This document shows, piece after piece, positions 9,011-18,614 of a stretch of 64,000 nucleotides of DNA; positions within the stretch are counted from its first letter, which is position 1; each line of letters starts with the position of its first letter. The stretch comes from Aminobacter anthyllidis (GTDB taxonomy: Bacteria; Pseudomonadota; Alphaproteobacteria; Rhizobiales; Rhizobiaceae): contig NZ_JAFLWW010000001.1 of the NCBI RefSeq assembly GCF_018555685.1, positions 310,001 through 374,000 of the forward strand, read 5' to 3'. Position numbers and translations under genes: made by a program. The notes beneath the pieces are model-generated. The model was given only the letters and a program-made list of their open reading frames with translations. It was not told where the DNA came from and made no database searches.

Positions 9011-9897
9011 GCGCCGAAGACGACGAGATCGAAAAGTCCTCGGCCCCGCTGATGGAACATCTGATCGAGCTGCGCACGCGGCTGATGTGGTCCATCGGCG
9101 GCTTCTTCGTCGCCTTCCTTGTCTGCTTCTTCTTTGCCAAGCAGCTGTTCAACCTGCTGGTCATCCCGTTCAAATGGGCGACCGACTGGGCTGGCCTCGA
9201 CCCGCACAAGGTCGAACTGATCTACACCGCGCCGCAGGAATTCTTCTTCACCCAGATCAAGCTCGCCATGTTCGGCGGCCTGGTGATCGCGTTTCCGGTG
9301 ATCGCGGCGCAGATCTACAAGTTTGTGGCGCCCGGTCTCTACAAGAACGAGCGCGCCGCCTTCCTGCCGTTCCTGATCGCCTCGCCGGTCCTGTTTTTGA
9401 TGGGCGCGTCGCTGGTCTATTTCTTCTTCACGCCGATGGTGATGTGGTTCTTCCTCGCCATGCAGCAGGCCGGTACCGACGACCAGGTTCAGATTTCGCT
9501 GCTGCCCAAGGTGTCGGAATATCTCAGCCTGATCATGACGCTGATCTTTTCCTTCGGCCTGGTGTTCCAGCTGCCGGTGGTGACGACGCTGATGGCGCGG
9601 GTTGGAATGGTCACCTCGCAAGGGCTGGCCGACAAGCGCAAATGGGCGATCGTCATCGCGTTCGTCGTGGCAGCCGTGCTGACGCCTCCCGATCCGGTCA
9701 GCCAGATCGGCCTTGCCCTTCCCACGATCCTTCTTTACGAGATTTCCATCTGGACCGCCCGGTTGATCGAAAAGAAGCGCGAGCAGGAGCGTGTGGCACG
9801 CGAGAAGCAGGATGCGGACGAAAGCGCCGCAGAGCAGCAATCGCAGGCAGCGTCGGCCCCGCTCGAAGGCACAGGCAGCGGCACGAACGCCAGCTGA
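9007..9897 (+). CDS. tatC: Sec-independent translocase subunit TatC
   Basis: A 296-residue multispanning protein (six helices expected). The N-terminal cytoplasmic signature MEHLIELRTRL recognises the twin-arginine signal peptide. Conserved IYTAPQEFFFTQIKLA and later KRKWAIVIAFVVAAVLTPPD segments are present. The GTG start overlaps tatB, so translation is coupled. A soluble tail of about 45 residues ends the protein. Confidence 0.96.
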   Translation: MSAEDDEIEKSSAPLMEHLIELRTRLMWSIGGFFVAFLVCFFFAKQLFNLLVIPFKWATDWAGLDPHKVELIYTAPQEFFFTQIKLAMFGGLVIAFPVIAAQIYKFVAPGLYKNERAAFLPFLIASPVLFLMGASLVYFFFTPMVMWFFLAMQQAGTDDQVQISLLPKVSEYLSLIMTLIFSFGLVFQLPVVTTLMARVGMVTSQGLADKRKWAIVIAFVVAAVLTPPDPVSQIGLALPTILLYEISIWTARLIEKKREQERVAREKQDADESAAEQQSQAASAPLEGTGSGTNAS

Positions 9898-9953
9898 CAG
9901 CCCGATCCGCCGTCGCGGTCGTTTTGACAACCGCCGCGACCGGAACCTTTTAA

Positions 9954-11258
9954 ATGCTTGATATCAAATGGATTCGCGAGAACCCTGGAGCCCTTGCCGA
10001 CGCACTTGGCAAGCGCGGGCAATCGGCCGAGGCGGCGAGAGCCACCGTTGACGACCTTGTCGCCAAGGACGAGGCGCGCCGCGCCCATGTCTCGAAGCTG
10101 CAGGAGGCGCAGGAGCGCCGCAACGCCGCATCCAAGGAAATCGGCAACGCGATGCGGAACGGTGATTCCGCGCTCGCCGAGAAGCTGAAGACCGAAGTCG
10201 CCGAGATCAAAGGCTTCATCCAGGACGGCGAAGGCCGCGAGCGCGAACTCGACAAGGCGCTCGACGCAGCCCTTGCCGTGATCCCGAATGTGCCGCTGGA
10301 GGATGTGCCCGTCGGCAAGGACGAAAACGACAATGTCGTGCTGCGCAAGGTTGGCAAGGTGCTGCCGCGCCCGAACTGGGTGAAGGAGCATTTCGAGATC
10401 GGCGAAGCGCTCGGCCTGATGGATTTCGAGCGTGCCGCCAAGCTGTCGGGCGCACGCTTCACCGTGCTCAAGGGCCAGCTTGCCCGGCTCGAGCGCGCGC
10501 TCGGCCAGTTCATGCTCGACCTCCACACGACGGAGCACGGCTATACCGAGGTGCAGCCGCCGCTTCTGGTGCGCGACGAGGTGCTGTTCGGCACCAACCA
10601 GCTGCCGAAGTTCGAGGAAGACCTGTTCTTCGTGCCGCATGGCGACAGCCGTCTTGGCCTGATCCCCACCGCCGAGGTGCCGCTGACCAACCTGGTGCGC
10701 GGGGAAATCCTGGCGAACGAGCAGCTGCCGCTGCGCATGACAGCTTTGACGCCGTGCTTCCGTTCGGAAGCGGGTTCGGCCGGGCGCGACACGCGCGGCA
10801 TGCTGCGCCAGCACCAGTTCTACAAGGTCGAGCTGGTTTCGATCGTGGATGCAGAAAGCGCGCTTGCCGAGCATGACCGGATGACCGAATGCGCCGAAGA
10901 GGTGCTCAAGCGACTCGGCCTGCCGTTCCGCACCATGGTGTTGTGCACAGGCGACATGGGCTTTGGCGCGCGCAAGACCCACGACATCGAGGTCTGGCTG
11001 CCGGGCCAGAACACCTATCGCGAAATTTCGTCCTGCTCTGTCTGCGGCGACTTCCAGGCGCGCCGCATGGACGCGCGCTACCGTCCGAAGGAAGAGAAAG
11101 GCACGCGTTTCGTGCATACGCTCAATGGTTCGGGCGTCGCCGTCGGTCGTGCGCTGATCGCGGTGCTCGAAAACTACCAGAACGAGGATGGCAGCGTAAC
11201 GATTCCTGAAGCGCTGCTGCCTTACATGGGTGGCAAGACCAAGATCGAAGCGAACTGA
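9954..11258 (+). CDS. serS: Seryl-tRNA synthetase
   Basis: A 434-residue class II synthetase. The first 110 residues form the long antiparallel coiled coil that grips tRNA-Ser. Motif 2 is seen as [20 protein letters not shown] and motif 3 as [18 protein letters not shown]. Length is normal. surE follows after one base. Confidence 0.97.
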   Translation: MLDIKWIRENPGALADALGKRGQSAEAARATVDDLVAKDEARRAHVSKLQEAQERRNAASKEIGNAMRNGDSALAEKLKTEVAEIKGFIQDGEGRERELDKALDAALAVIPNVPLEDVPVGKDENDNVVLRKVGKVLPRPNWVKEHFEIGEALGLMDFERAAKLSGARFTVLKGQLARLERALGQFMLDLHTTEHGYTEVQPPLLVRDEVLFGTNQLPKFEEDLFFVPHGDSRLGLIPTAEVPLTNLVRGEILANEQLPLRMTALTPCFRSEAGSAGRDTRGMLRQHQFYKVELVSIVDAESALAEHDRMTECAEEVLKRLGLPFRTMVLCTGDMGFGARKTHDIEVWLPGQNTYREISSCSVCGDFQARRMDARYRPKEEKGTRFVHTLNGSGVAVGRALIAVLENYQNEDGSVTIPEALLPYMGGKTKIEAN

Positions 11259-11259
11259 C

Positions 11260-12018
11260 ATGCGCATTCTGCTGACCAACGACGATGGCATCCACGCTGA
11301 AGGCCTTGCCGTCCTCGAGCGTATCGCCAACCAGTTGTCGGACGATGTCTGGGTGGTGGCGCCGGAGACCGACCAGTCGGGGTATGCGCATTCGCTGTCG
11401 ATTTCCGAGCCGCTTCGGCTGCGCAAGATCAGCGACAAGCACTATGCGGTGAATGGCACGCCGACCGATTGCGTCATCATGGGCGCGCGCAAGATCCTGC
11501 CCGAGCCGCCTGACTTGATCCTGTCGGGCATCAATTCGGGGTTGAATGTCGCCGACGACGTGACCTATTCGGGAACGGTGGCGGGTGCCATCGAAGGGGC
11601 GCTGATCGGCATCCGTTCGATCGCGCTCAGCCAGGCCTACATCTACGAGAACGACGAGCGCATCGTGCCGTATGACACAGCCGAAGCACTGGCGCCGGCG
11701 CTGCTGCGCAAGCTGATTGCCACCGAACTGCCGATCGGCGTCTTGCTCAACGTCAATTTCCCCAATTGCCCGCCTGAAGAGGTCGCCGGACCTGTGGTGG
11801 CGAGCCAGGGCAAACTGGCCTACGGCATCTGGGTCGAGGAACGGCGCGACGGCCGCAGCCTGCCTTACTACTGGCTGCGCTTCGGCCGCGACGAGCCGGT
11901 GGTGAAGCCGGGCACCGATCTTCACGCTGTGCGCAACAAGCAGATTTCAGTCACACCGCTCAAGCTCGACATGACGGCGCATGAACTGCGCGATCAATTG
12001 GCCAAGGCAATTGCATGA
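11260..12018 (+). CDS. surE: 5'/3'-nucleotidase SurE
   Basis: A 252-residue metal-dependent phosphatase acting on nucleoside monophosphates, often linked to stationary-phase survival. It starts with the metal-binding motif [10 protein letters not shown] and carries [20 protein letters not shown]. The start at 11260 matches the family; the frame also runs upstream into serS without a family motif. The stop overlaps pcm (ATGA), the classical surE-pcm pair. Confidence 0.96.
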   Translation: MRILLTNDDGIHAEGLAVLERIANQLSDDVWVVAPETDQSGYAHSLSISEPLRLRKISDKHYAVNGTPTDCVIMGARKILPEPPDLILSGINSGLNVADDVTYSGTVAGAIEGALIGIRSIALSQAYIYENDERIVPYDTAEALAPALLRKLIATELPIGVLLNVNFPNCPPEEVAGPVVASQGKLAYGIWVEERRDGRSLPYYWLRFGRDEPVVKPGTDLHAVRNKQISVTPLKLDMTAHELRDQLAKAIA

Positions 12019-12668
12019 ACATGATGCCGGACGACCGTGAGGGCTTCGCCGCCTTTCTTCTTCGCCTGCGTGGGCGCGGCATCGTTCCGAAAAACCTGAT
12101 CGCCGCCTTCGAGGCGACGCCCAGGCGCGATTTCATCGCCGGCCAGTTCCATTCCATCGCCTGGTCGGACCGCATGCTGCCGATCGAATGCGGCGAGGCG
12201 ATCGAGGGAGCCGATCTCCAGGCGGCGGTCATTTCCGCGCTCAACATCGAGGCGGGCAACCGCGTTCTCGAAGTCGGCACAGGTTCGGGCTATACGGCCG
12301 CCGTCATGGCGCGGCTTGCCGGTCGCGTCGTCACTGTCGAGCGCTTCAAGACCCTGACCGAACTGGCGCGCCAGCGCTTCGAGATGCTCGGCCTTGGCAA
12401 TGCGCTGGTCCGCCAGGCCGACGGTTCGAACGGTCTGCCGGGCGAGGGACCGTTTGACCGCATCGTGGTCTGGGCAGCCTTCGACAGCTATCCGCGCATG
12501 TTCGTCGACCAACTGTCGAGCGGCGGCACGATGATCGCACCGATCGGCCCGGAAGAGGGCGAACAGGTGCTGTGCAAGCTGACCAAGATCGGCAGTCGCT
12601 TCGAGCGCGAGGACCTGGGCGTCGTGCGCCTGCAGCCGCTGACCCGCGGCGTCGCCGCCGTCATCTAG
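12015..12668 (+). CDS. pcm: Protein-L-isoaspartate O-methyltransferase
   Basis: A 217-residue SAM-dependent enzyme that repairs isoaspartyl residues in damaged proteins. The SAM-binding motif is [19 protein letters not shown], and the region [10 protein letters not shown] follows. Overlap with surE by ATGA suggests coupled expression. A hairpin follows the stop. Confidence 0.94.
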   Translation: MNMMPDDREGFAAFLLRLRGRGIVPKNLIAAFEATPRRDFIAGQFHSIAWSDRMLPIECGEAIEGADLQAAVISALNIEAGNRVLEVGTGSGYTAAVMARLAGRVVTVERFKTLTELARQRFEMLGLGNALVRQADGSNGLPGEGPFDRIVVWAAFDSYPRMFVDQLSSGGTMIAPIGPEEGEQVLCKLTKIGSRFEREDLGVVRLQPLTRGVAAVI

Positions 12669-12711
12669 GCAGTACCACCTACATCCGTAGCAGTTTGCGC
12701 CATCGGGGCCT

Positions 12712-12749
12712 CCAGCCCGCCTCGGCAGGCGCGCCTTGGCGTGGGCTGG
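12712..12749 (+). terminator. Terminator-like hairpin after pcm
   Basis: CCAGCCC pairs with GGGCTGG around a 24-base loop that can pair further. It is followed by CGAAGCTTTTGATTT, a weak T-rich stretch. It probably ends the serS-surE-pcm transcript. Confidence 0.45.
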
Positions 12750-12846
12750 CGAAGCTTTTGATTTATTTGATCCTCTTAACCGACCAGTAACATTAACGCG
12801 CTTTAATCAAGCCTAGTTGGTATCGGGTAAAGCGCGGGTCAGTGCG

Positions 12847-14127
12847 ATGCGTTTCAGTATTTTGAAGGCGAATAAACGCTCTCTGGCGCGCGGCGGCGCC
12901 GTTCTGCTGGTTGCCGGCATGGCAGCAGGGTGCAGTTCCGGAGTGTCCAGATTTGGCGGCGGTGGTGTCGATGACATCTTCACCGCATCGACGCCGAACC
13001 AGCGTTCGATCATCAATAATCAGCCACAGCAGCAGCCGTTCCCGGGTGACGCCCAGATGGCAGCGCCGGTCGCCTCGGCCAGTGCCGGTTCGGTCAGCCG
13101 CGGCAGCCTGCAGCCGGTGTCGTCGCAGCCTCTGCCTGCGCCTGTTGCTCAGGCCCCCGCGCTTGCTCCAGCGCCCGTCCAGACGGCACAGGCACCTCTG
13201 TTGGCGCCTGCCGTCGACCGCACGCCGACCGGTTCAGTCGCCCAGCCGCAGACGGCGCAGGACAATACGCTCAAGCTGCCGGGCAAGAAGCAGCTGCCGG
13301 CAACCTTGCCCGCAGACAAGGTTGCGGTGCTGCCGCAGCAGCCCAAGACCAAGGAAACGGCTGCCACTCAAATTGCCTCGGCCGACAACAATGCCAAGCC
13401 GGCGGGTGCCGGCGGTGGCTTCAAGGTTGCCGAGGGCGATACGCTCAATCGCATCGCCAGCAAGCTCGGCGTGACGACGGCAGCGCTCAAGCAGGCCAAT
13501 GGCCTGCAGGACGGCCGCATCCGCATCGGTCAGACGCTGAAGGTGCCGGGCGCGACGTCGACCGTTGCAAAGGCGGCTCCCGCTGTCGATCCAGTGGTTA
13601 CGGCCACGGCTGCCACCGTGGCGCCGAAGCCCAATGTCGCCGCTGCCAAGCCCGCAGCCGAAGCGCCCGCCGTCGCTGCCTACACGCCGCCGAAGAAGGA
13701 CAAGCTGGTGCAGCAGGCCGAGGAATCGGCTGGACCGGCGCCAAATGCCACCGGCATCGATCGCATGCGCTGGCCAGTGCGCGGTCGGGTCGTTGCCAAT
13801 TACGGCAAGGGCGGCGGCAAGTCGAATGATGGTATCGACATCTCGGTGCCGGAAGGCACGCCGGTGAAGGCCGCCGAAAACGGCGTCGTCATCTATGCCG
13901 GCGACGGCCTCAAGGAGTTCGGCAACACCGTTCTGGTGCGCCACGAAAATGGGCTGGTGACCGTCTATGGTCACGCGAGCTCGCTCAAGGTCCAGCGCGG
14001 CCAGAAGGTCAAGCGCGGCGATGAAATCGCGCTGTCGGGCATGAGCGGTTCCACCGATGCGCCGAAGCTGCACTTCGAAGTGCGCAAGAACTCCACGCCG
14101 GTCGATCCGAGCGGCTATCTCGAGTAA
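12847..14127 (+). CDS. LysM/M23 (LytM-like) lipoprotein, probably non-catalytic
   Basis: A 426-residue envelope protein. A signal peptide ends in a lipobox (LVAGMAAGC, lipidated Cys29). A disordered Gln/Pro/Ala linker follows, then one LysM domain (about 191-236, FKVAEGDTLNRIASKLGVTT) that binds peptidoglycan. A C-terminal M23 domain spans about 307-420. Zinc ligands look degenerate: the usual HxxxD segment reads SNDGIDIS (no His) and the usual HLHFE reads KLHFE. That pattern is typical of NlpD/DipM proteins that activate amidases at the division site rather than cut peptidoglycan. The ATG at 12847 gives a proper signal peptide; the frame extends 30 bases upstream. Confidence 0.88.
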   Translation: MRFSILKANKRSLARGGAVLLVAGMAAGCSSGVSRFGGGGVDDIFTASTPNQRSIINNQPQQQPFPGDAQMAAPVASASAGSVSRGSLQPVSSQPLPAPVAQAPALAPAPVQTAQAPLLAPAVDRTPTGSVAQPQTAQDNTLKLPGKKQLPATLPADKVAVLPQQPKTKETAATQIASADNNAKPAGAGGGFKVAEGDTLNRIASKLGVTTAALKQANGLQDGRIRIGQTLKVPGATSTVAKAAPAVDPVVTATAATVAPKPNVAAAKPAAEAPAVAAYTPPKKDKLVQQAEESAGPAPNATGIDRMRWPVRGRVVANYGKGGGKSNDGIDISVPEGTPVKAAENGVVIYAGDGLKEFGNTVLVRHENGLVTVYGHASSLKVQRGQKVKRGDEIALSGMSGSTDAPKLHFEVRKNSTPVDPSGYLE

Positions 14128-14168
14128 GATCTAGCGGGTCGGCTGACCTCCATCAGTCCCGCCATATC

Positions 14169-14197
14169 AGCCCGTCCCGATCAGGGGCGGGCTTTTT
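14169..14197 (+). terminator. Rho-independent terminator between convergent genes
   Basis: AGCCCGTCCC pairs with GGGGCGGGCT (one G-T pair) around a GATCA loop and runs into TTTTTCG. It lies between the M23 lipoprotein and the convergent DUF815 ATPase. Confidence 0.85.
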
Positions 14198-14212
14198 CGT
14201 TTTGGCGAGTGT

Positions 14213-15091
14213 TCAGTCCTTGAGCGGCTTGCCAAGGCGCCCGGCAAGATCCTGGATGAATTGCCAGGCGACGCGGCCCGAGCGGCTGCCGCGTGTCGTC
14301 GCCCATTCCAATGCCTCCGCACGCAGCGTGTCGGCATCGCCGTCGAAGCCATGGTAGCGGGCATAGCCGTTGATCATGTCGAGATATTCGTCCTGCGAGC
14401 ATTTGTGAAAGCCGAGCCACAGGCCGAAGCGGTCGGACAGGGAGACTTTTTCTTCGACGGCCTCGGACGGGTTGATGGCTGTCGAGCGCTCATTGTCGAT
14501 CATGTCGCGAGGCAAAAGATGCCTGCGGTTCGAGGTCGCATAGAAGATGACATTGCCTGGCCTGCCTTCGACGCCGCCTTCGAGCGCTGCCTTGAGCGAC
14601 TTGTAGGAGGTGTCGTCATGGTCGAACGACAGGTCGTCGCAGAACAGGATGAAGCGGTAGGGCGCTGCCTTGAGCAGGTTCATCAGCTTGGGCAGCGTAT
14701 CGATGTCCTCGCGATGAATCTCGATCAGCTTCAGCGGAGCTGCCGTCTTGCCCGAAGCATTGATCGAGGCATGGGCTGCCTTGACCAGCGACGACTTGCC
14801 CATGCCGCGCGCGCCCCACAGAAGCACGTTGTTGGCCGGCAGTCCGGAGGCAAAGCGCTCGGTGTTGTCGACGAGGATGTCGCGAACCCGGTCGACGCCC
14901 TTGATCAGGCCGATGTCGACGCGGTTGACCCGGTGCACGGGTTCGAGAAAGCCCGGATCGGCCGCCCAGACATAGCAGTCGGCGGTGCCGATGTCGGTTT
15001 CGGGAACGGAAGGCGGCGCAAGCCTGGCTACGGCAGCGATCAGAAGATCGAGCTTGGAGTTGAGCGCTTCGATGGTCTTTTCCATGGCCAA
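14213..15091 (-). CDS. DUF815 family AAA+ ATPase
   Basis: A 292-residue P-loop ATPase. Walker A is WGARGMGKSSLV and Walker B is RFILFCDDLSF; an arginine-finger-like YATSNRRHLLP follows. This is the DUF815 family, widespread in alphaproteobacteria next to yajC-secDF and of unknown cellular role. The first residues form a helical region (EKTIEALNSKLDLLIAAVAR). Two start codons lie six bases apart (MAMEK). It is convergent with the M23 gene and divergent from yajC. Confidence 0.87.
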   Translation of the reverse strand: MAMEKTIEALNSKLDLLIAAVARLAPPSVPETDIGTADCYVWAADPGFLEPVHRVNRVDIGLIKGVDRVRDILVDNTERFASGLPANNVLLWGARGMGKSSLVKAAHASINASGKTAAPLKLIEIHREDIDTLPKLMNLLKAAPYRFILFCDDLSFDHDDTSYKSLKAALEGGVEGRPGNVIFYATSNRRHLLPRDMIDNERSTAINPSEAVEEKVSLSDRFGLWLGFHKCSQDEYLDMINGYARYHGFDGDADTLRAEALEWATTRGSRSGRVAWQFIQDLAGRLGKPLKD

Positions 15092-15266
15092 TCCCGTCAG
15101 TCTCTAGATATTAGCTGTGCGCGACGCTGTAACACGCTCAAATTGCGCGGAAAAGCGCCGCTGCTTGGGCCAAGCGCAGTTGCATTGGTGGCATGAGCGA
15201 CTATATTCCGCGCACATTTCCGGGGTCCCGATGTGCGGTATCCCGATACTTTCTCAGGAGACATTC

Positions 15267-15605
15267 ATGTTCGTCACGCCGGCATACGCACAGGCCGCTG
15301 GAGCAACGCCCGACGTTCTCGTCAGCATTTTGCCGTTTGTACTGATCTTCGTGGTCATGTATTTTCTCATCATCCGCCCGCAGCGCACCCAGCTCAAGAA
15401 GCGTGGCGAGATGCTCTCGGCGATCCGCCGCGGCGATACGGTTGTCACCGGCGGTGGTTTCGTCGGCAAGGTGACCAAGGTCATCGACGACCATGAACTC
15501 GAGGTCGACCTGGGCAACGGTCTCAAGGTGACGGCGCTGCGCGCGACGATTTCCGACGTTCGGGTCAAGGGCGAGCCGATCGCCAACCAGAACGCCAAGA
15601 AGTAA
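15267..15605 (+). CDS. yajC: Preprotein translocase accessory subunit YajC
   Basis: A 112-residue single-pass membrane protein with ILPFVLIFVVMYFLIIRPQR and the conserved block RRGDTVVTGGGFVGKV. It associates with SecDF at the Sec translocon. AGGAG lies seven bases before the ATG. It is followed by secDF after 51 bases. Confidence 0.95.
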   Translation: MFVTPAYAQAAGATPDVLVSILPFVLIFVVMYFLIIRPQRTQLKKRGEMLSAIRRGDTVVTGGGFVGKVTKVIDDHELEVDLGNGLKVTALRATISDVRVKGEPIANQNAKK

Positions 15606-15656
15606 CCGTAGGCGAGGCCAAAAGCACCGCTTTCACGCCTTATCGGACGAGGCCAT

Positions 15657-18224
15657 ATGCTCTATTTCTCGCGCTGGAAGACCTACTCGATCTGGGCAGT
15701 CGTGCTCCTCGGGGTGATCTTCACCATCCCGAACATGCTGACCCAGTCTCAGCTCGATTCCCTTCCGGGGTGGTTTCCCAAGCGCGCGCTGACGCTTGGC
15801 CTCGACCTTCAAGGCGGTTCGCACATCCTGCTTTCGATCGACAGGCAGGACCTGATCGACGAGCGGCTGCAGGCGACCCGCGACGACATCCGCACGCTGC
15901 TGCGCGATGCCAAGATCGGCTACACCGGTCTCACTGGCACGGGCACGACGATCCAGGTGCGGATCACCGATCCAAACGAGGTGGAAGCAGCCAAAAAGGC
16001 ACTCGCCGCACTGGTTTCCCCGATCTCGTCGAGCATGTTCGGCGCCGGGTCGGTGAGCGAACTTGCGCTTGAGGAGCCCGAGACCGGGCTCCTGCGCTAT
16101 ACGCTGACCGACGCCGGCATCGACTATCGCGTCAACAATGCCGTGACTCAGTCGATCGAGGTCATCGGACGCCGCGTCAACGAACTCGGTACCACCGAGC
16201 CGATCATCCAGCGTGCCGGTGCCGACCGAATCCTCGTCCAGGTTCCCGGTCTCCAGGACCCGACCCGCCTCAAGGAAATCCTAGGCAAGACCGCAAAGCT
16301 GACCTTCCAGATGGTCGACCAGTCGATGTCGCCACAGGAGGCGCTGCAGGGCCGTCCGCCGGCGGGCTCGACGGTCATGTATTCCCAGGACGATCCGCCG
16401 GTTCCCTACCTGATCGAAAACCGCGTCATCGTGTCGGGCGAAAACCTCACCGACGCCCAGGCGACCTTCGACCAGCGCACTTCAGAAGCGGTCGTTTCGT
16501 TCCGCTTTGACGGTAAGGGCGCTTCGCGCTTCGGCCAGGCCACCCAGCAGAATGTTGGCCGCCTGTTTGCCATCATCCTCGACAACCAGGTGATCTCGGC
16601 GCCGCGCATCAATGAGCCGATCCTTGGCGGCTCGGGCCAGATTTCCGGCAGTTTCACCGCCGAGAGCGCCAATGACCTCGCGGTGCTGCTGCGTGCCGGC
16701 GCGCTGCCCGCGGATCTCACCATCGTCGAAGAGCGCACTGTCGGTCCAAGCCTAGGTGCGGACTCGATCTCAGCCGGCAAATTTGCCTCGATGATCGCAG
16801 GCATCCTCGTCGTCGGCTTCATGCTGGTGGCCTACGGCACGCTTGGCATCATCGCCAATATCGCGCTGGCCGCCAACGTGGCGTTGATCATCGCGATTCT
16901 CTCCATACTGGGCGCGACGCTGACGATGCCAGGCATCGCCGGTATCGTGCTCACCGTCGGCATGGCGGTGGACTCCAACGTCATCATCTACGAACGCGTG
17001 CGTGAAGAGCGCCAACTCGGCCGATCGCTTGTGCAGTCGCTCGATTCAGGTTTCTCGCGGGCGCTGGCGACCATTGTCGACGCAAACTTCACGACCTTCA
17101 TCGCCGCGCTCATCCTGTTCTATCTCGGCTCCGGCCCGGTGCGTGGTTTTGCCGTTACGCTTGCCATCGGCATCGTGACGACCGTGTTCACCGCCTTCAC
17201 CCTGACCCGCTGGCTGGTTTCGATCTGGCTGCGCCGCGCCAAGCCCAAGGAATTGCCCAAGGGCCTGTTGCGTTTCGTTCCCGACAATACCTCGTATTCG
17301 TTCATGGCCTTGCGCCGCTACGCCTTCACGCTGTCTGCCGCGGCGTCCGTTGCGGCAATGACCTTGTTCTTCACCGTCGAGATGAACTACGGCATCGACT
17401 TCAAGGGCGGCACCAGCCTGGAGGTCCAGGCCAAGAACGGTCAGGCAAGTTCGTCGGAAGTGCGTGCACGGCTGAGTGAACTCAACATCGGCGACGTTCA
17501 GGTCCAGGAATTCGGCTCCGCCAGCACCTTGCTGATCCGGGTCGAGGGCCAGAATGCTGGCGACAATGCCGAGCAGAGCGTGGTCGAGAAGGTGCGTGGC
17601 GAACTCGCCAACGACTATGACTTCCGGCGCGTCGAATCGGTCGGACCGACCGTGTCGAGCGAGCTAGCCTGGTACGGAACGCTCGGTGTGGTGACAGCCA
17701 TGCTGGCCATGCTGATCTACATCTGGTTCCGCTTCGAGTGGCAGTTCGGCCTAGGCGCGATCCTGGCGACCATCCACGACGTGACCATGATGATCGGCCT
17801 CTATGTCATCACAGGCATCGAGTTCAACCTGACCAGTATCGCGGCGATCCTGACCATCGTCGGCTACTCGATCAACGATACCGTCGTCGTCTATGACCGC
17901 GTCCGGGAAAATCTGCGCAAGTACAAGAAGATGCCGATCGAGCAATTGCTCGACCTGTCGATGAACCAGACGCTGTCTCGTACGGTTCTGACCGGCCTGA
18001 CCACGCTGCTTGCCTTGATTTCGCTCTACCTGTTCGGTGGCGAGGTCATCCGGTCATTCACGCTGGCAATGATCTTCGGCATCGTGGTTGGTACCTACTC
18101 GTCGATCTTCGTCGCCGGACCGCTGCTCATCCTGTTCAGGTTGCGGCCGGCGGGCGTCGACGCTGACGACAAGGACAAGGGCAAGCCGGCGGTGCCGGCC
18201 GGTGCCCAGCCGACCAAGTCGTAA
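15657..18224 (+). CDS. secDF: Fused protein translocase SecDF
   Basis: An 855-residue fusion of SecD and SecF, which use the proton gradient to pull exported proteins through SecYEG. SecD features include LGLDLQGGSHILLSID near the start and the periplasmic P1 region. The membrane motif GMAVDSNVIIYERVREE then follows. The SecF half starts near residue 555 and contains MNYGIDFKGGTSLEVQ and GYSINDTVVVYDRVREN. Fusion of the two is common in this order. It is followed two bases later by the Mth938-like gene. Confidence 0.96.
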   Translation: MLYFSRWKTYSIWAVVLLGVIFTIPNMLTQSQLDSLPGWFPKRALTLGLDLQGGSHILLSIDRQDLIDERLQATRDDIRTLLRDAKIGYTGLTGTGTTIQVRITDPNEVEAAKKALAALVSPISSSMFGAGSVSELALEEPETGLLRYTLTDAGIDYRVNNAVTQSIEVIGRRVNELGTTEPIIQRAGADRILVQVPGLQDPTRLKEILGKTAKLTFQMVDQSMSPQEALQGRPPAGSTVMYSQDDPPVPYLIENRVIVSGENLTDAQATFDQRTSEAVVSFRFDGKGASRFGQATQQNVGRLFAIILDNQVISAPRINEPILGGSGQISGSFTAESANDLAVLLRAGALPADLTIVEERTVGPSLGADSISAGKFASMIAGILVVGFMLVAYGTLGIIANIALAANVALIIAILSILGATLTMPGIAGIVLTVGMAVDSNVIIYERVREERQLGRSLVQSLDSGFSRALATIVDANFTTFIAALILFYLGSGPVRGFAVTLAIGIVTTVFTAFTLTRWLVSIWLRRAKPKELPKGLLRFVPDNTSYSFMALRRYAFTLSAAASVAAMTLFFTVEMNYGIDFKGGTSLEVQAKNGQASSSEVRARLSELNIGDVQVQEFGSASTLLIRVEGQNAGDNAEQSVVEKVRGELANDYDFRRVESVGPTVSSELAWYGTLGVVTAMLAMLIYIWFRFEWQFGLGAILATIHDVTMMIGLYVITGIEFNLTSIAAILTIVGYSINDTVVVYDRVRENLRKYKKMPIEQLLDLSMNQTLSRTVLTGLTTLLALISLYLFGGEVIRSFTLAMIFGIVVGTYSSIFVAGPLLILFRLRPAGVDADDKDKGKPAVPAGAQPTKS

Positions 18225-18226
18225 CG

Positions 18227-18613
18227 ATGGCAGGACTGATCATCCGCGAGGCGCATTTCCCCGGACGGGCGCCCGTCGACGCATATGGCGACGGCGGTTT
18301 CCGTTTCGCCGACATGTCGCATCGCGGCTCGATCCTGTGCCTGCCGTCCGGCATCTATGGCTGGCAGCCAACCGATCCGCTGGCGCTTCAGGCGGCGGAT
18401 TTCGAAAGGCTGTTCGCCGAAGCAGGCGACGTGGAGATCCTGCTCGTCGGAATGGGCAAGGAGCTTCGCCGGCTGCCGGAAGGACTTCGTACGGCGCTGA
18501 AGGCGGTAAGGATTTCCGCCGACCCGATGTCGACCGGGGCCGCAGTGCGTACCTACAACGTCTTGCTCGCCGAAGACCGCGCCGTGGCGGCAGCCTTCAT
18601 CGCCGTCGACTGA
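18227..18613 (+). CDS. Mth938/DUF498-like protein (NDUFAF3 relative)
   Basis: A 128-residue protein of the Mth938-like family, with IREAHFPGRAPVDAYGDGGF and ILLVGMGKELRRLPEGLRTAL. The mitochondrial member NDUFAF3 is a respiratory complex I assembly factor; the bacterial function is not established. It sits directly after secDF and one base before a phytoene-synthase-like gene, itself related to the complex I factor NDUFAF6. A role in membrane-protein or complex I assembly is inferred from that conserved context. Confidence 0.85.
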   Translation: MAGLIIREAHFPGRAPVDAYGDGGFRFADMSHRGSILCLPSGIYGWQPTDPLALQAADFERLFAEAGDVEILLVGMGKELRRLPEGLRTALKAVRISADPMSTGAAVRTYNVLLAEDRAVAAAFIAVD

Positions 18614-18614
18614 C

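Noticed and set aside
8470-9930. Minus-strand frame opposite tatB-tatC (486 codons)
   Set aside because: Antisense to well-recognised tat genes; His/Arg/Glu-rich without domain features.
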